A DNA stretch of 52,545 nucleotides from Candidatus Methanocrinis natronophilus (GTDB lineage Archaea; Halobacteriota; Methanosarcinia; Methanotrichales; Methanotrichaceae). Made by a program: the position numbers and the translations under genes. The DNA lies in NCBI GenBank assembly GCA_029167045.1, contig JARFPK010000014.1, forward strand, positions 1 to 52,545. The letters run 5' to 3'. The number at the start of each line of letters is the position of its first letter. Within the stretch, counting starts at the first letter, position 1. The notes beneath the pieces were generated by a model that was not told the DNA's origin, ran no database searches, and saw nothing but the letters and a program-made list of their open reading frames with translations. Positions 17,092-24,319 of the stretch are shown here, piece after piece.

Positions 17092-17634
17092 TCAGATGAT
17101 TCCTCGCGCTCTCATCGCGGCTTTCAGCTCCGCGAGATCGGTCTCGATCCGTTCGAACCTCTGTTTCATGTAGCCCTTCATATCGAACCTGAGCCCCTGA
17201 ATCTCACCAAGGGTCGAATCCTGTCTCTCGAACATAGTATCCTGCTTATCGAGCACCGTTTCCATCTTCCCGCCCAGATCGCAAAAGCCGTCTTTTAAGG
17301 TTACCAATATCTCCTTCAGGTTCCCGACCCCCTCATCCAGACGGCATCCCACCTCTTCGGGGTCTATTTACCTTGCGAAATCCGGGAAAAGATCCGGACG
17401 CCTCGCAGTAAGCCGTCTCCACATCGTCGACCCGGATGAGATAGTTCTCCATCTTCAGCGCCGATGCGAACCTCAAAAGGTCAGACCTCTCTCCTTCGGC
17501 CACCACCTCAACCCGGCCGTCGGGGATTTTCTGGAAGAAGCCGACCAACCCGAGGACCTGGCGAGGTCGACTACTATCGCCCTGTACCCCGCCATCTGGA
17601 CCCTGCTGGAGACGCGCGCCGTCAGCCTCATCAT
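17092..17634 (-). pseudogene. Acylphosphatase-like protein with C-terminal coiled coil, two frameshifts
   Basis: Three frames join into one protein. From ATG 17634 or 17631: RLTARVSSRVQMAGYRAIVV, an acylphosphatase opening. Near 17555 a one-base loss moves to the frame LVGFFQKIPDGRVEVVAEG, the acylphosphatase core. Near 17371 a one-base gain in a run of A moves to IDPEEVGCRLDEG and a long coiled coil (ILVTLKDGFCDLGGKMETVL onward), ending RARGII at 17092. The catalytic arginine region of real acylphosphatases (GRVQGVGFR) reads SRVQMAGYR here. Fusions of this kind occur in Methanosarcinales, from memory. It lies between comD and comE on the same strand. Either the gene is dead or the sequence carries two indel errors; both joints restore good protein with a single-base change. 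Confidence 0.75.
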
Positions 17635-17723
17635 CAGTAGAAATATTCCCTCATTAAATATAAAGTCCATCGTCGGAGATCTCCGTCGATCCGGGCCGGG
17701 AGTGGAAGCCTCCTCCCCTGGCC

Positions 17724-18233
17724 TCACCGGAGAGATCTCCAGAACTCGATGTCCAGGAGGACCGCTGTAGGCGTTCTCCCGCCATGGGCCAGCTCCCAGG
17801 CTCTGGCCACTATCTCTTCGGCCTCCTCCGGCGAGGGCGAGAATCGGGGGATATCCATGACGTCGAGGAGCTTCGGAGTCAGCCTCCCCATGGGGACCTG
17901 GCCTGCTATCGTCTCCCCCTCACCACCCCGATGGCTGATGATCATCAGGAGCGGTATTTTATACAAGCCGTTCAGGGAGGCGAGGGCGTTGATGCTGTTG
18001 CCGAGACCCGAGTTCTGCATCAGGAGGGCAGCCCTTTTTCCGCCCATGTACGCCCCGGCAGCTATCCCGACCCCTTCCTCCTCCCGGGTGACTGGGACGT
18101 GACCGATCTTTGGATCTAAATCCACGAGATGGATCAGCTCCTGGAGGTTGACGCAAGGGACGCTGACGACGAAGTCTATCCCCGCGCCCTTCATCCCATT
18201 GTAAACCGCCTCCGAGGGGCTCATCTCCTTCAT
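17724..18233 (-). CDS. comD: Sulfopyruvate decarboxylase, alpha subunit
   Basis: A 169-residue protein matching the pyrimidine-binding subunit of sulfopyruvate decarboxylase: [30 protein letters not shown] and [20 protein letters not shown] (the catalytic glutamate lies in REEEGVG, about 50-56), then [20 protein letters not shown]. The subunit pairs with ComE (16457-17020) to turn sulfopyruvate into sulfoacetaldehyde, the step before ComF in coenzyme M synthesis. It is separated from comE by the broken acylphosphatase-like gene, all in the same direction. Length agrees with stand-alone ComD. About 170 bases of AT-rich spacer lie upstream, including a terminator-like hairpin of the preceding gene. 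Confidence 0.93.
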   Translation of the reverse strand: MKEMSPSEAVYNGMKGAGIDFVVSVPCVNLQELIHLVDLDPKIGHVPVTREEEGVGIAAGAYMGGKRAALLMQNSGLGNSINALASLNGLYKIPLLMIISHRGGEGETIAGQVPMGRLTPKLLDVMDIPRFSPSPEEAEEIVARAWELAHGGRTPTAVLLDIEFWRSLR

Positions 18234-18364
18234 CAGATTCTGGTATAGATGCCATCACATTTAAATTTTGATCTATTCTGGATTATTCTGGATATATCTA
18301 TAGCCGCTGAGGGAAAAGGGAGGCTCAAAGGTGATGCCGGGGGATAGGATATCCCAGAAGGATA

Positions 18365-18392
18365 AAAAGTATGGCCGGTCTTAAGGCCGGCC
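18365..18392 (-). terminator. Hairpin plus T-run after the secreted-protein gene
   Basis: The six-base arms GGCCGG (18373-18378) and CCGGCC (18387-18392) flank an eight-base loop. Read on minus, they begin 11 bases after the stop of the secreted-protein gene and are followed by ATACTTTTTATCC. This is a terminator-like arrangement separating that gene from comD. Archaeal termination depends mainly on the T-run, so the stem may be incidental. Confidence 0.5.
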
Positions 18393-18402
18393 TAATCTAT
18401 CT

Positions 18403-19179
18403 TCAAAACGATAGCCTCTTTCCGAACCTGGCCTCAAACAGATCAACGGCTTGTTGCTTCTCTGCTTCCATCTTTGCTATATCGAAGACGGGGCCGGGCT
18501 GTACCGCCTGCTCGGGCTGGACTGGCTGCTCGAGCTGGACGACCCCGGTTGCCGGTTGAGCGGGAGGCTCCCTCGCAGCCTGGATGCCAGCGCAGTACTC
18601 AGGATATAGGGGGGTTATGGCTTCGTTGACGGTTATCTGAAGAGACGGTACGAAGTAGTCCAGGGCTTCGGGGTTGATCTTCTCGTCGATGAATATCACT
18701 GAAACGGTCAGATCCGAAGGCTGATATACCATGATCAACTGGTCTTCGAGCTGTCCCACGTATGCCTGCCGGCCACTGATATTGATAGGGTCTTCGCTGT
18801 AGATCGCTTGCTCATAGGCTTTATTGAACCCGTTTAAAGCGGATACTAAGGCGAAGGCGTCCAGCTCCTCCCCGGTAAGCCCACACGGGTATAGAAGCAG
18901 CATAAAGACCCTGCTGTCATCGAAGAGAAGAGAGGCCACCACGTATTTACCTTCTGAGTAATCCCCCTCGTCAAGGGATTCGGCCTGGACCATATCATCA
19001 AACTCTGCCGGGATGGCAAAGCTCACCTCAGCATATTCCTTCAAACCAAACCCATACCATTCAATGTCTTCTAGCTGCTCTTCCTGAGCCGACCCCAAAA
19101 CGCCGGCAAAAGAGATCAAGACCAGAGACCCTAAGAGGATCAGAAGCCCTCCCGATCCGGATCTATTCGCAGATTTCAT
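18403..19179 (-). CDS. Secreted protein of unknown function between comD and the Fe-S protein gene
   Basis: A 258-residue protein with a signal peptide (RSGSGGLLILLGSLVLISFA followed by GVLGSAQEE). The mature domain contains FAIPAEFDDMVQ, YVVASLLFDDSRVFMLLLYP and SVIFIDEKINPEALDYFVPS, a mixed alpha/beta pattern I do not recognise. A proline-glutamine-rich stretch near the C-terminus (AQPATGVVQLEQPVQPEQAV) is probably a linker. ATG 19179 follows GGTGGAG. It is flanked by its own spacer on both sides and a terminator-like hairpin downstream, so I treat it as an independent unit inside the coenzyme M region, not part of that pathway. Confidence 0.6.
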   Translation of the reverse strand: MKSANRSGSGGLLILLGSLVLISFAGVLGSAQEEQLEDIEWYGFGLKEYAEVSFAIPAEFDDMVQAESLDEGDYSEGKYVVASLLFDDSRVFMLLLYPCGLTGEELDAFALVSALNGFNKAYEQAIYSEDPINISGRQAYVGQLEDQLIMVYQPSDLTVSVIFIDEKINPEALDYFVPSLQITVNEAITPLYPEYCAGIQAAREPPAQPATGVVQLEQPVQPEQAVQPGPVFDIAKMEAEKQQAVDLFEARFGKRLSF

Positions 19180-19475
19180 GCTACTCCACCTCGTAACTAT
19201 ATTCAACTTTGTCTAAGAGTGATTTAAATCCATCAGGGCAGCTCGGTCCTGCAGGACCGACCGGCTACCTTCATCCAAGATCTCCCCATACCATTCCCCA
19301 GGGCAGCGCCATCCAGCGAGGAGACCACCTCTAATCAAGCGCTTGCCTCACCTTCAGGTTCGACGCAGAAGGTCCGGTTAGAGGCGATAGCCCGCGCCTG
19401 GCATTTCTTTACCCATTTTTTATCTCGTAATAACTCAGTATTATAATTAACGGCTATTTTGGCGAGTCGTCCGCC

Positions 19476-20150
19476 TCACCAGACCTTCAGGTCGACCCCT
19501 TCGATCCTGACCGTCTTCCCCTCGGAGTGGACTATCACCCCGGAGTGGACCTTCTGCATCATGCAGTGCTCGGGAAGAAATCTCACCGTCTCGCCCACCT
19601 CGGGGATCCGGCCCCGGCTCACCATCCCTTCAAAGGCCGCCACCATGCAGACCCCCACCTCCTTGGGGGCGAAATCCTCGTCACCCAGGAGGTGGCGGGG
19701 CCCCACCATATGGACGGTCAAGAGGCCGTGATCGATCTTGATGATCTCGCCAAAATGAGTTATGGGGCAGCCGAGGGGACGGTAGCGGAGGACGTCGCCC
19801 ACCTCGAACTCGGCGTCCCGGTCGATGACGAGGAGATCCTCCCGGCAGGCCGGCTCCCCTGGAAGAGGAGCGAGGGCGAAATCGGCGGCGAGGCCGTCGA
19901 TCACCCCCCGGATCTCTCCTTCTTCATCGACCTCTCTCTCAGCCCAAAGGCTTCTGATCTCCGGAAGCTTCTCCTCGATCTGCGTCCTCTTTTCAAGATG
20001 CCTCTCTCGGCTCAGGAAGGGGCAGAGGTCGAGGTGGACGTCGGTTTCCAGATCCCGCGCCCCCAACAGAGCCCGGGCGAACTCCCGGCAGCCCCTGAAG
20101 CCGCACTCGCCACAGTTGTAGCCGGGGAGGAGAACTTCAATCTCCTTCAT
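19476..20150 (-). CDS. Fe-S-binding protein with CODH/ACS-type 4Fe-4S domain
   Basis: A 224-residue protein. The N-terminus reads LLPGYNCGECGFRGCREFAR with cysteines at 13, 16, 21 and 43 (the last in LDLCPFL). This is the PF04060-type 4Fe-4S domain found in the acetyl-CoA synthase corrinoid gamma subunit and RnfB. A linker of about 40 residues follows, then two segments that look like related beta domains (FEVGDVLRYRPLGCPITHFG; PEVGETVRFLPEHCMMQKVH). The partner genes upstream are a G3E-like GTPase, an ABC ATPase and cysteate synthase, all on minus with gaps of 91, -4 and 4 bases. A role in assembling or reducing a metal centre is inferred from this company. No reaction is known to me. Confidence 0.75.
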   Translation of the reverse strand: MKEIEVLLPGYNCGECGFRGCREFARALLGARDLETDVHLDLCPFLSRERHLEKRTQIEEKLPEIRSLWAEREVDEEGEIRGVIDGLAADFALAPLPGEPACREDLLVIDRDAEFEVGDVLRYRPLGCPITHFGEIIKIDHGLLTVHMVGPRHLLGDEDFAPKEVGVCMVAAFEGMVSRGRIPEVGETVRFLPEHCMMQKVHSGVIVHSEGKTVRIEGVDLKVW

Positions 20151-20241
20151 CTCACGAACACCTTCCCCTTCTCAGAGATCCGCGAGGCATATCCGTCCAT
20201 CTCTCCATCCATCACCATAGCCACGCATCTTTATCACCGTT

Positions 20242-20940
20242 CTACTCTCCGGAGTACTCCATGAACCCGTCGAGGTGGCGGAGGACCCCTCGGTGGTGTC
20301 TCTTAGAAACCCGCAGCTCTCCGGTGCAGAGGGTGCATATGGCGAGGGGGGGGTTGTGGCGCAGGCGCATATCCCCCCCGACCTCTGGACCGTCCCTTAC
20401 GAGCTCCGCCAGCTCTGCCGCCCCCTTCCCGGTGAGGCCGTTCGCCTCGACGATCCTGCAGCCCGGGTTCGCCTCCAGGATCCTCTCCCGGAAGACCTCC
20501 CTCTCCGCCTGGGAGACCATATCCCCCTTGGTGACGACGACGACATCGGCGGTGGTGAGGAGGGGGCCGACCTTCAGGGGGGCGTTCGGCCCCGTGGTGA
20601 CGTCGATGACGCAGACCGCCAGGGCCGAGTCGGGGTAAGGGGCGCACCGGAGGCATAGCCCCGCCGTCTCGTTGAGGAGGACATCGGCCTGCTGAGATCG
20701 CGCCCATTCGAGCATCTCGTCGACGTTGTAGATGGAGTAGTGGTCTGGGCACATGTCCTTGGCCAGGCCCACGGCGACGGGAACGCCGAGCCTCTCAAAC
20801 CTCCTGTCGTCCTCGGTCCAGAGACAGTCGATCTTGACTACGGCGGGTCGCAGGCCGTACCTCAGGAGGGTCCTTCCCGCATGGATCAGAACAGAAGTCT
20901 TCCCGGAGCCGGGAGTTCCGGCGATGACCGCGAGCTTCAA
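20242..20940 (-). CDS. HypB/CobW-like GTPase (metallochaperone type)
   Basis: A 232-residue P-loop GTPase. It starts at TTG 20940, which overlaps the ABC gene's stop as TTGA, giving [20 protein letters not shown] with Walker A GTPGSGKT (8-15). An [10 protein letters not shown] motif corresponds to the E-T/S-A-G switch of G3E GTPases and adds a Cxx[10 protein letters not shown] is a G4-like element. The C-terminus carries [20 protein letters not shown], with another CxxC and a His pair that could bind metal. Proteins of this superfamily load nickel, cobalt or zinc. The tight coupling with an ABC ATPase and an Fe-S protein suggests the three act together. The upstream in-frame extension overlaps the ABC gene and was not used. 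Confidence 0.8.
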   Translation of the reverse strand: MKLAVIAGTPGSGKTSVLIHAGRTLLRYGLRPAVVKIDCLWTEDDRRFERLGVPVAVGLAKDMCPDHYSIYNVDEMLEWARSQQADVLLNETAGLCLRCAPYPDSALAVCVIDVTTGPNAPLKVGPLLTTADVVVVTKGDMVSQAEREVFRERILEANPGCRIVEANGLTGKGAAELAELVRDGPEVGGDMRLRHNPPLAICTLCTGELRVSKRHHRGVLRHLDGFMEYSGE

Positions 20941-21707
20941 GTCGCGGCCCCCACCACCTCGCCCCGCCTGATCGTCTCCCGGAGGTTCATAAGCCAGCTG
21001 TCGACCTTCGCCAGATCTTCGCATACCTTCTCCTCATCGACTGAGGTCTCGATCACCCTGACCATCCCGCCGTTCTTCATCACCACCCTCCGGGATGTCA
21101 TGAGGGCGAGCATAGGGTCGTGGGTCACGACGACGACGATCTTACCTTCGCCCGTCAGGAGGTCCAGAGCCTCCCTCTTCTTGATCCCGGCGTTCTCGAT
21201 CTCGTCGATGAGGACGATGGGAGAATCGCTGATGACGGCTATGTCGGCGACCATGAGAGCCCTCGACTGGCCGCCGCTCAGGATCGTCAGGTGGTGGTCG
21301 GGATGGACCGGCTCTCCGGTGAGGGTGTTGGCGAGCTCTATCACCCGCTCCGCCAGATCGGGGGACCGGCCCCTGCTCTTGGCGTGCATCCTGAGGAACT
21401 CTCCGACGGTCATATCGGCGAGGAAGTGCATATTCTGGGAGAGCTGGGCTATCAGCTTCTTTCGAGGGTCTGACCTCGTCTCGGACCGGGGCTCGCAGCC
21501 GTCGATCAGGATCTTGCGGCCCGAAGGGGTATCTCCTGCGGCGAACTGCTCTATGTCGGCTATCAGGGAGCTCTTTCCCGATCCCGTCGGCCCCACGATC
21601 CCTATCACCTCGCCCCGGCGCATCTCCAGCCGCCCCACCCTTTCAAGAGATCCGTCTTTATCGACCCCACCGATTATGGTGAGGGTGCAGGTCCCGTCCT
21701 GGGCCAT
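20937..21707 (-). CDS. Soluble ABC ATPase beside cysteate synthase
   Basis: A 256-residue ABC ATP-binding protein. It has Walker [11 protein letters not shown] (39-48), a Q-loop ([20 protein letters not shown]), signature [13 protein letters not shown], Walker [14 protein letters not shown] and an H-loop in [10 protein letters not shown]. No transmembrane permease gene is adjacent, so it is probably not a transporter subunit; the E-N-A-G after Walker B also suggests a non-transport ABC protein, comparable with component A2 of methyl-CoM reductase activation. It starts four bases after the cysteate synthase stop with GAGGGGCTGAG as ribosome site, and overlaps the GTPase gene. ATP-driven activation of a metalloenzyme is the working idea, inferred from context. 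Confidence 0.8.
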   Translation of the reverse strand: MAQDGTCTLTIIGGVDKDGSLERVGRLEMRRGEVIGIVGPTGSGKSSLIADIEQFAAGDTPSGRKILIDGCEPRSETRSDPRKKLIAQLSQNMHFLADMTVGEFLRMHAKSRGRSPDLAERVIELANTLTGEPVHPDHHLTILSGGQSRALMVADIAVISDSPIVLIDEIENAGIKKREALDLLTGEGKIVVVVTHDPMLALMTSRRVVMKNGGMVRVIETSVDEEKVCEDLAKVDSWLMNLRETIRRGEVVGAAT

Positions 21708-21711
21708 GATC

Positions 21712-22986
21712 TCAGCCCCTCCTGCCCAGGATCTCGTCGATCTCGACCAGAAGGCCGTCGTAAGATGCAGATCCGGATTCAGATGTGAGGGCTTCTGGTC
21801 CGGCCTCGATGTCACATTTTAGATAGGTCATCTGTAGTTCCTCCTTCGCCCGGGAAACGCCGCCCCCGGTGATGTTCAGCAGGGTGAGATCCCCCTTTCC
21901 TACGGCGCCAGATCTCGCGGCCCTCAGAAGGGCGGCGACGGCCACCGCCGCTGCCGGGAGGATGTCGATATCCTCAGACTCCTCGAAGATCGTCTGGGCC
22001 TCTTCTGCCTCCTGGTTTGTTACCCCGTAGACGACGCCCCCCGTCTCCTCCAACGCCTCCCGGACGCCGCCCCTGACGGCGTAGGGCGGCTTTCGGTTGT
22101 AGAGGACGTCGTCGTACATCCCTTCGGGGCATCGGCCCATCTCCAGCCCCGACCCCCGCCATGCGGCGTAGACGGGGGCGCAGGGGACGTTCTGAGCGAG
22201 GTGAAGTTTTGGGAGGCGGCTGCCGAAGCGGCCGTCTCCGATCAGCCGGAGGGAGGCCTCCCAGGCTGCGATCCCGCCGGTCCCCGAGCCTATCGCCTGG
22301 AAGTAATGCTCTGGGAGGGCTTCCATCGAGAGGGCGGCGTCGAGGACGACGACCCCCATCCCGTCCCGCCGGGCGACGTTCCTCGCCCCTCCCTCCCCGA
22401 CGAAGCGGGGGTGAGCCTCGAGGCGGCCGGCGAGGTCGATGGCGTCGGTGTAGTCTCCATTCACCGACACCACCATTACGGTGTCGGATAGATCCCCATC
22501 GATCCAGAGCCGATGGAGCCCTCCCTTCGGCACCACCAGGATCAGGGGAAGATCGACGAAAGATGCCGCCCGGGCGAAGGCCCTGGCGGTATTCCCCGCC
22601 GAGGCTACCACCAGGACCCTCCCGTCCTCCGCCTCCATCATCCTCTCCACCGTCGGTGGAGCCTCCAGGTCCTTGAAGCTGCAGGTGGTCATCTCCGCCC
22701 CCCTCTCGGGCCAGTAGCCGCTGAAGCTGATCCAGAGGTTCTCCAGGCCCAACCCCCTGGCGAGGCCCTCGCTTCTGTATGTGACCGGCGCCGACCCGGA
22801 CCCGTGGAGGGGCTCCTTCACCGGGAGCCAGTCGTAGAACTTCCACAGCCCCGGAAGGTCGCTCCTCAGGGTGAGCATCTTTGATGAGTACTCCGTTCTG
22901 AGGAGGGATCCGTCATTCTGGCAGGCGAGGGCCCGGGGCGGGTGGACGCGCCCACAGCCGAGACACCTCACCAGATATTCGCCCAT
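21712..22986 (-). CDS. Cysteate synthase (PLP enzyme, coenzyme M biosynthesis)
   Basis: A 424-residue fold-type II PLP enzyme derived from threonine synthase. The N-terminus carries zinc-finger-like [19 protein letters not shown]. The PLP lysine lies in [14 protein letters not shown] (Lys 105), the phosphate loop is near [13 protein letters not shown] and the sequence ends [18 protein letters not shown]. Methanosarcinales make coenzyme M from phosphoserine and sulfite through cysteate; an aminotransferase then gives sulfopyruvate for ComDE. Together with comDE and comF this shows that pathway. It is the first gene of the ABC-GTPase-FeS run. An AT-rich promoter region with TTAT-rich sequence lies upstream (23010-23110). 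Confidence 0.92.
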   Translation of the reverse strand: MGEYLVRCLGCGRVHPPRALACQNDGSLLRTEYSSKMLTLRSDLPGLWKFYDWLPVKEPLHGSGSAPVTYRSEGLARGLGLENLWISFSGYWPERGAEMTTCSFKDLEAPPTVERMMEAEDGRVLVVASAGNTARAFARAASFVDLPLILVVPKGGLHRLWIDGDLSDTVMVVSVNGDYTDAIDLAGRLEAHPRFVGEGGARNVARRDGMGVVVLDAALSMEALPEHYFQAIGSGTGGIAAWEASLRLIGDGRFGSRLPKLHLAQNVPCAPVYAAWRGSGLEMGRCPEGMYDDVLYNRKPPYAVRGGVREALEETGGVVYGVTNQEAEEAQTIFEESEDIDILPAAAVAVAALLRAARSGAVGKGDLTLLNITGGGVSRAKEELQMTYLKCDIEAGPEALTSESGSASYDGLLVEIDEILGRRG

Positions 22987-23201
22987 GAGGGTATCTCGGC
23001 CGATCTCAGAATATAACTTTTTCTGTTTTGGAGTATATTGTTCCCTAATTGTGATATTGCAATTATATCATTGTACAATAAGCCCAAAAAATCGGGGTAT
23101 TAAGGGCGAATCTCTCAAGCAAGGACGGATCTTTAAGCGGCTGGGCGTCTTCGCATCAACTCCTTTCTCCGCAAGCTCCTGTAGCTCTGGATCCAGACAC
23201 C

Positions 23202-23246
23202 TTAGATCCAGTAGCCTCAGATCCAGTAGCCTCAGATCCAGTAGCC
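23202..23246. repeat. Three tandem 15-base repeats
   Basis: The unit tcagatccagtagcc occurs three times in a row (the first copy begins with tt), with a more degenerate copy just upstream near 23186. It lies beyond the last stop of the broken gene at 23253-23671. On minus one frame reads LLDLR repeated and then DPELQELAEKGVDAKTPS, so it may once have been that gene's tail. Spacing and length exclude a CRISPR array. Confidence 0.85.
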
Positions 23247-23252
23247 ATGGCT

Positions 23253-23671
23253 TCAGCAGCTCCGTTCCTCTATGAAACCGAAGACGAAGGCCGCCGACTC
23301 CCAGGCCTTCTCCAGAAGCGCGCCGTAATAGTCAGGGTCGAAGCCGCATGCCTCCCCTTCCGCGTCCACCTCCTGCCTCTTCGCATCCCTGATGACGTAA
23401 CCTGCCGTCATCCCCGCCGAGAGCTTCACCCCCTTCCAGCCCCCGGCGATACCTCCCAGCGATCTCCCGCGCCTCCCCCTCTATCCTGCGAAGCTCTTCT
23501 ATCGACCTGGCCTCCCCCATCTTCTCGAAGACCTCCGTCTGCATCCATAACCATCTCAGCCAGCCGCTGGCCGTATATCTGGTCCTCTTTGCTCAAAGCC
23601 CAAGAGGCCTTCGGCCACCGGGCAGCGAGATCATGGGACCTCATCCGGACAGACCTGCAGGTCCTACCCAT
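23253..23671 (-). pseudogene. Frameshifted conserved-looking gene, unidentified
   Basis: Starting at ATG 23671, which shares one base with the upstream stop (TGATG), frame one reads SKEDQIYGQRLAEMVMDA. Near 23535 it continues in a second frame as VFEKMGEARSIEELRRIEGE and AREIAGRY. Near 23440 it continues in a third as WKGVKLSAGMTAGYVIRDAK and GFDPDYYGALLEKAWESAAF, stopping at 23253. All pieces have protein-like composition, and the joints need only small indels. A further frame beyond the stop (LLKPWLLDLR then LQELAEKGVDAKTPS) may be its real tail over the tandem repeats. The SIEELRRIEGEAR segment is superficially like Cas1, but the rest is not. I do not recognise the family. It would form an operon with the gene upstream. 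Confidence 0.55.
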
Positions 23672-24180
23672 CAGAACCCCTCCAGGGTCCTCTGGGCCTT
23701 CGGGCCCGGCCTGATGCTCTTTGCAGCCCTCTTTGAGGCTCCTTTGGGAGGGTCGGTGAAGACGATGACCCGGTCGGCGAACTTCGCCATCTCCGCGAGG
23801 GAGGGATCGGTCCCGGGGGAGTAGAGGAGGACGGCGGAGCCGGCAGAGGCCTCCTTCAGGGCGCGGCCGGCGTACTCGGCCATCTCGGAGGCGCCCTCAA
23901 AGATCCCCGGTTCGTGCTCGAATACGATCAGGGTCTGGTAGGCCTCCTTCAATATCGAGAGGAGCTGGTGGGCGGTGAAACCCCTCCGGACGTCGAGGCT
24001 GGTGAAGCGGCGGTCGAGGTCGTCGAGGATCCGGGAGCGGTTGCCGCAGACGTAGAGCGCCTCGATCCTCCGCAGGCCGGGGTGGTCGTTGAGGGAGGAG
24101 GCCAGCACCCCGCCGGGGGCTATGAGGACGGTGAAGGTCTCGGGGGCTAGGACGACGGGAGATCGCAGCTCTAGTTCCAT
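23671..24180 (-). CDS. Hypothetical protein, possible P-loop-less alpha/beta domain
   Basis: A 169-residue soluble protein I do not recognise. It begins MELELRSPVVLAPETFTVLI and has alternating strands and helices: VLIAPGGVLASS, RIEALYVCGNRSRILDDL, QTLIVFEHEPGIF, AGSAVLLYSPGTDPSL, FADRVIVFTDPP. This suggests a Rossmann-like alpha/beta fold, although no Walker A motif is present. The tail (KRAAKSIRPGPKAQRTLEGF) is basic. The stop overlaps the start of the broken downstream gene. Base composition matches the high-GC neighbours and not the AT-rich TPR gene on its other side. Related proteins of unknown function exist in Methanosarcinales, from memory. Confidence 0.6.
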   Translation of the reverse strand: MELELRSPVVLAPETFTVLIAPGGVLASSLNDHPGLRRIEALYVCGNRSRILDDLDRRFTSLDVRRGFTAHQLLSILKEAYQTLIVFEHEPGIFEGASEMAEYAGRALKEASAGSAVLLYSPGTDPSLAEMAKFADRVIVFTDPPKGASKRAAKSIRPGPKAQRTLEGF

Positions 24181-24319
24181 GGCCGGAATGTCTGCCGGAG
24201 AGGATGTAAAGGCTGAGAGGGCGGGAGGCGAAAGTATTCTGGCTGCATTCCGGATGATTCAAAACAACGGTGTCGATTCCGTTTTGTGTAGAGGCTTAAA
24301 AGCGTTAAACAGTCCCTTG

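Noticed and set aside
23186-23246. Tandem 15-base repeats as a CRISPR array
   Set aside because: The copies are contiguous with no spacers, too short, and lie at the end of a coding-like frame.
23440-23540. SIEELRRIEGEAR segment as a Cas1 fragment
   Set aside because: Only about a dozen residues resemble Cas1. The flanking residues (GMTAGYVIRDAKR) do not, and there is no CRISPR context.
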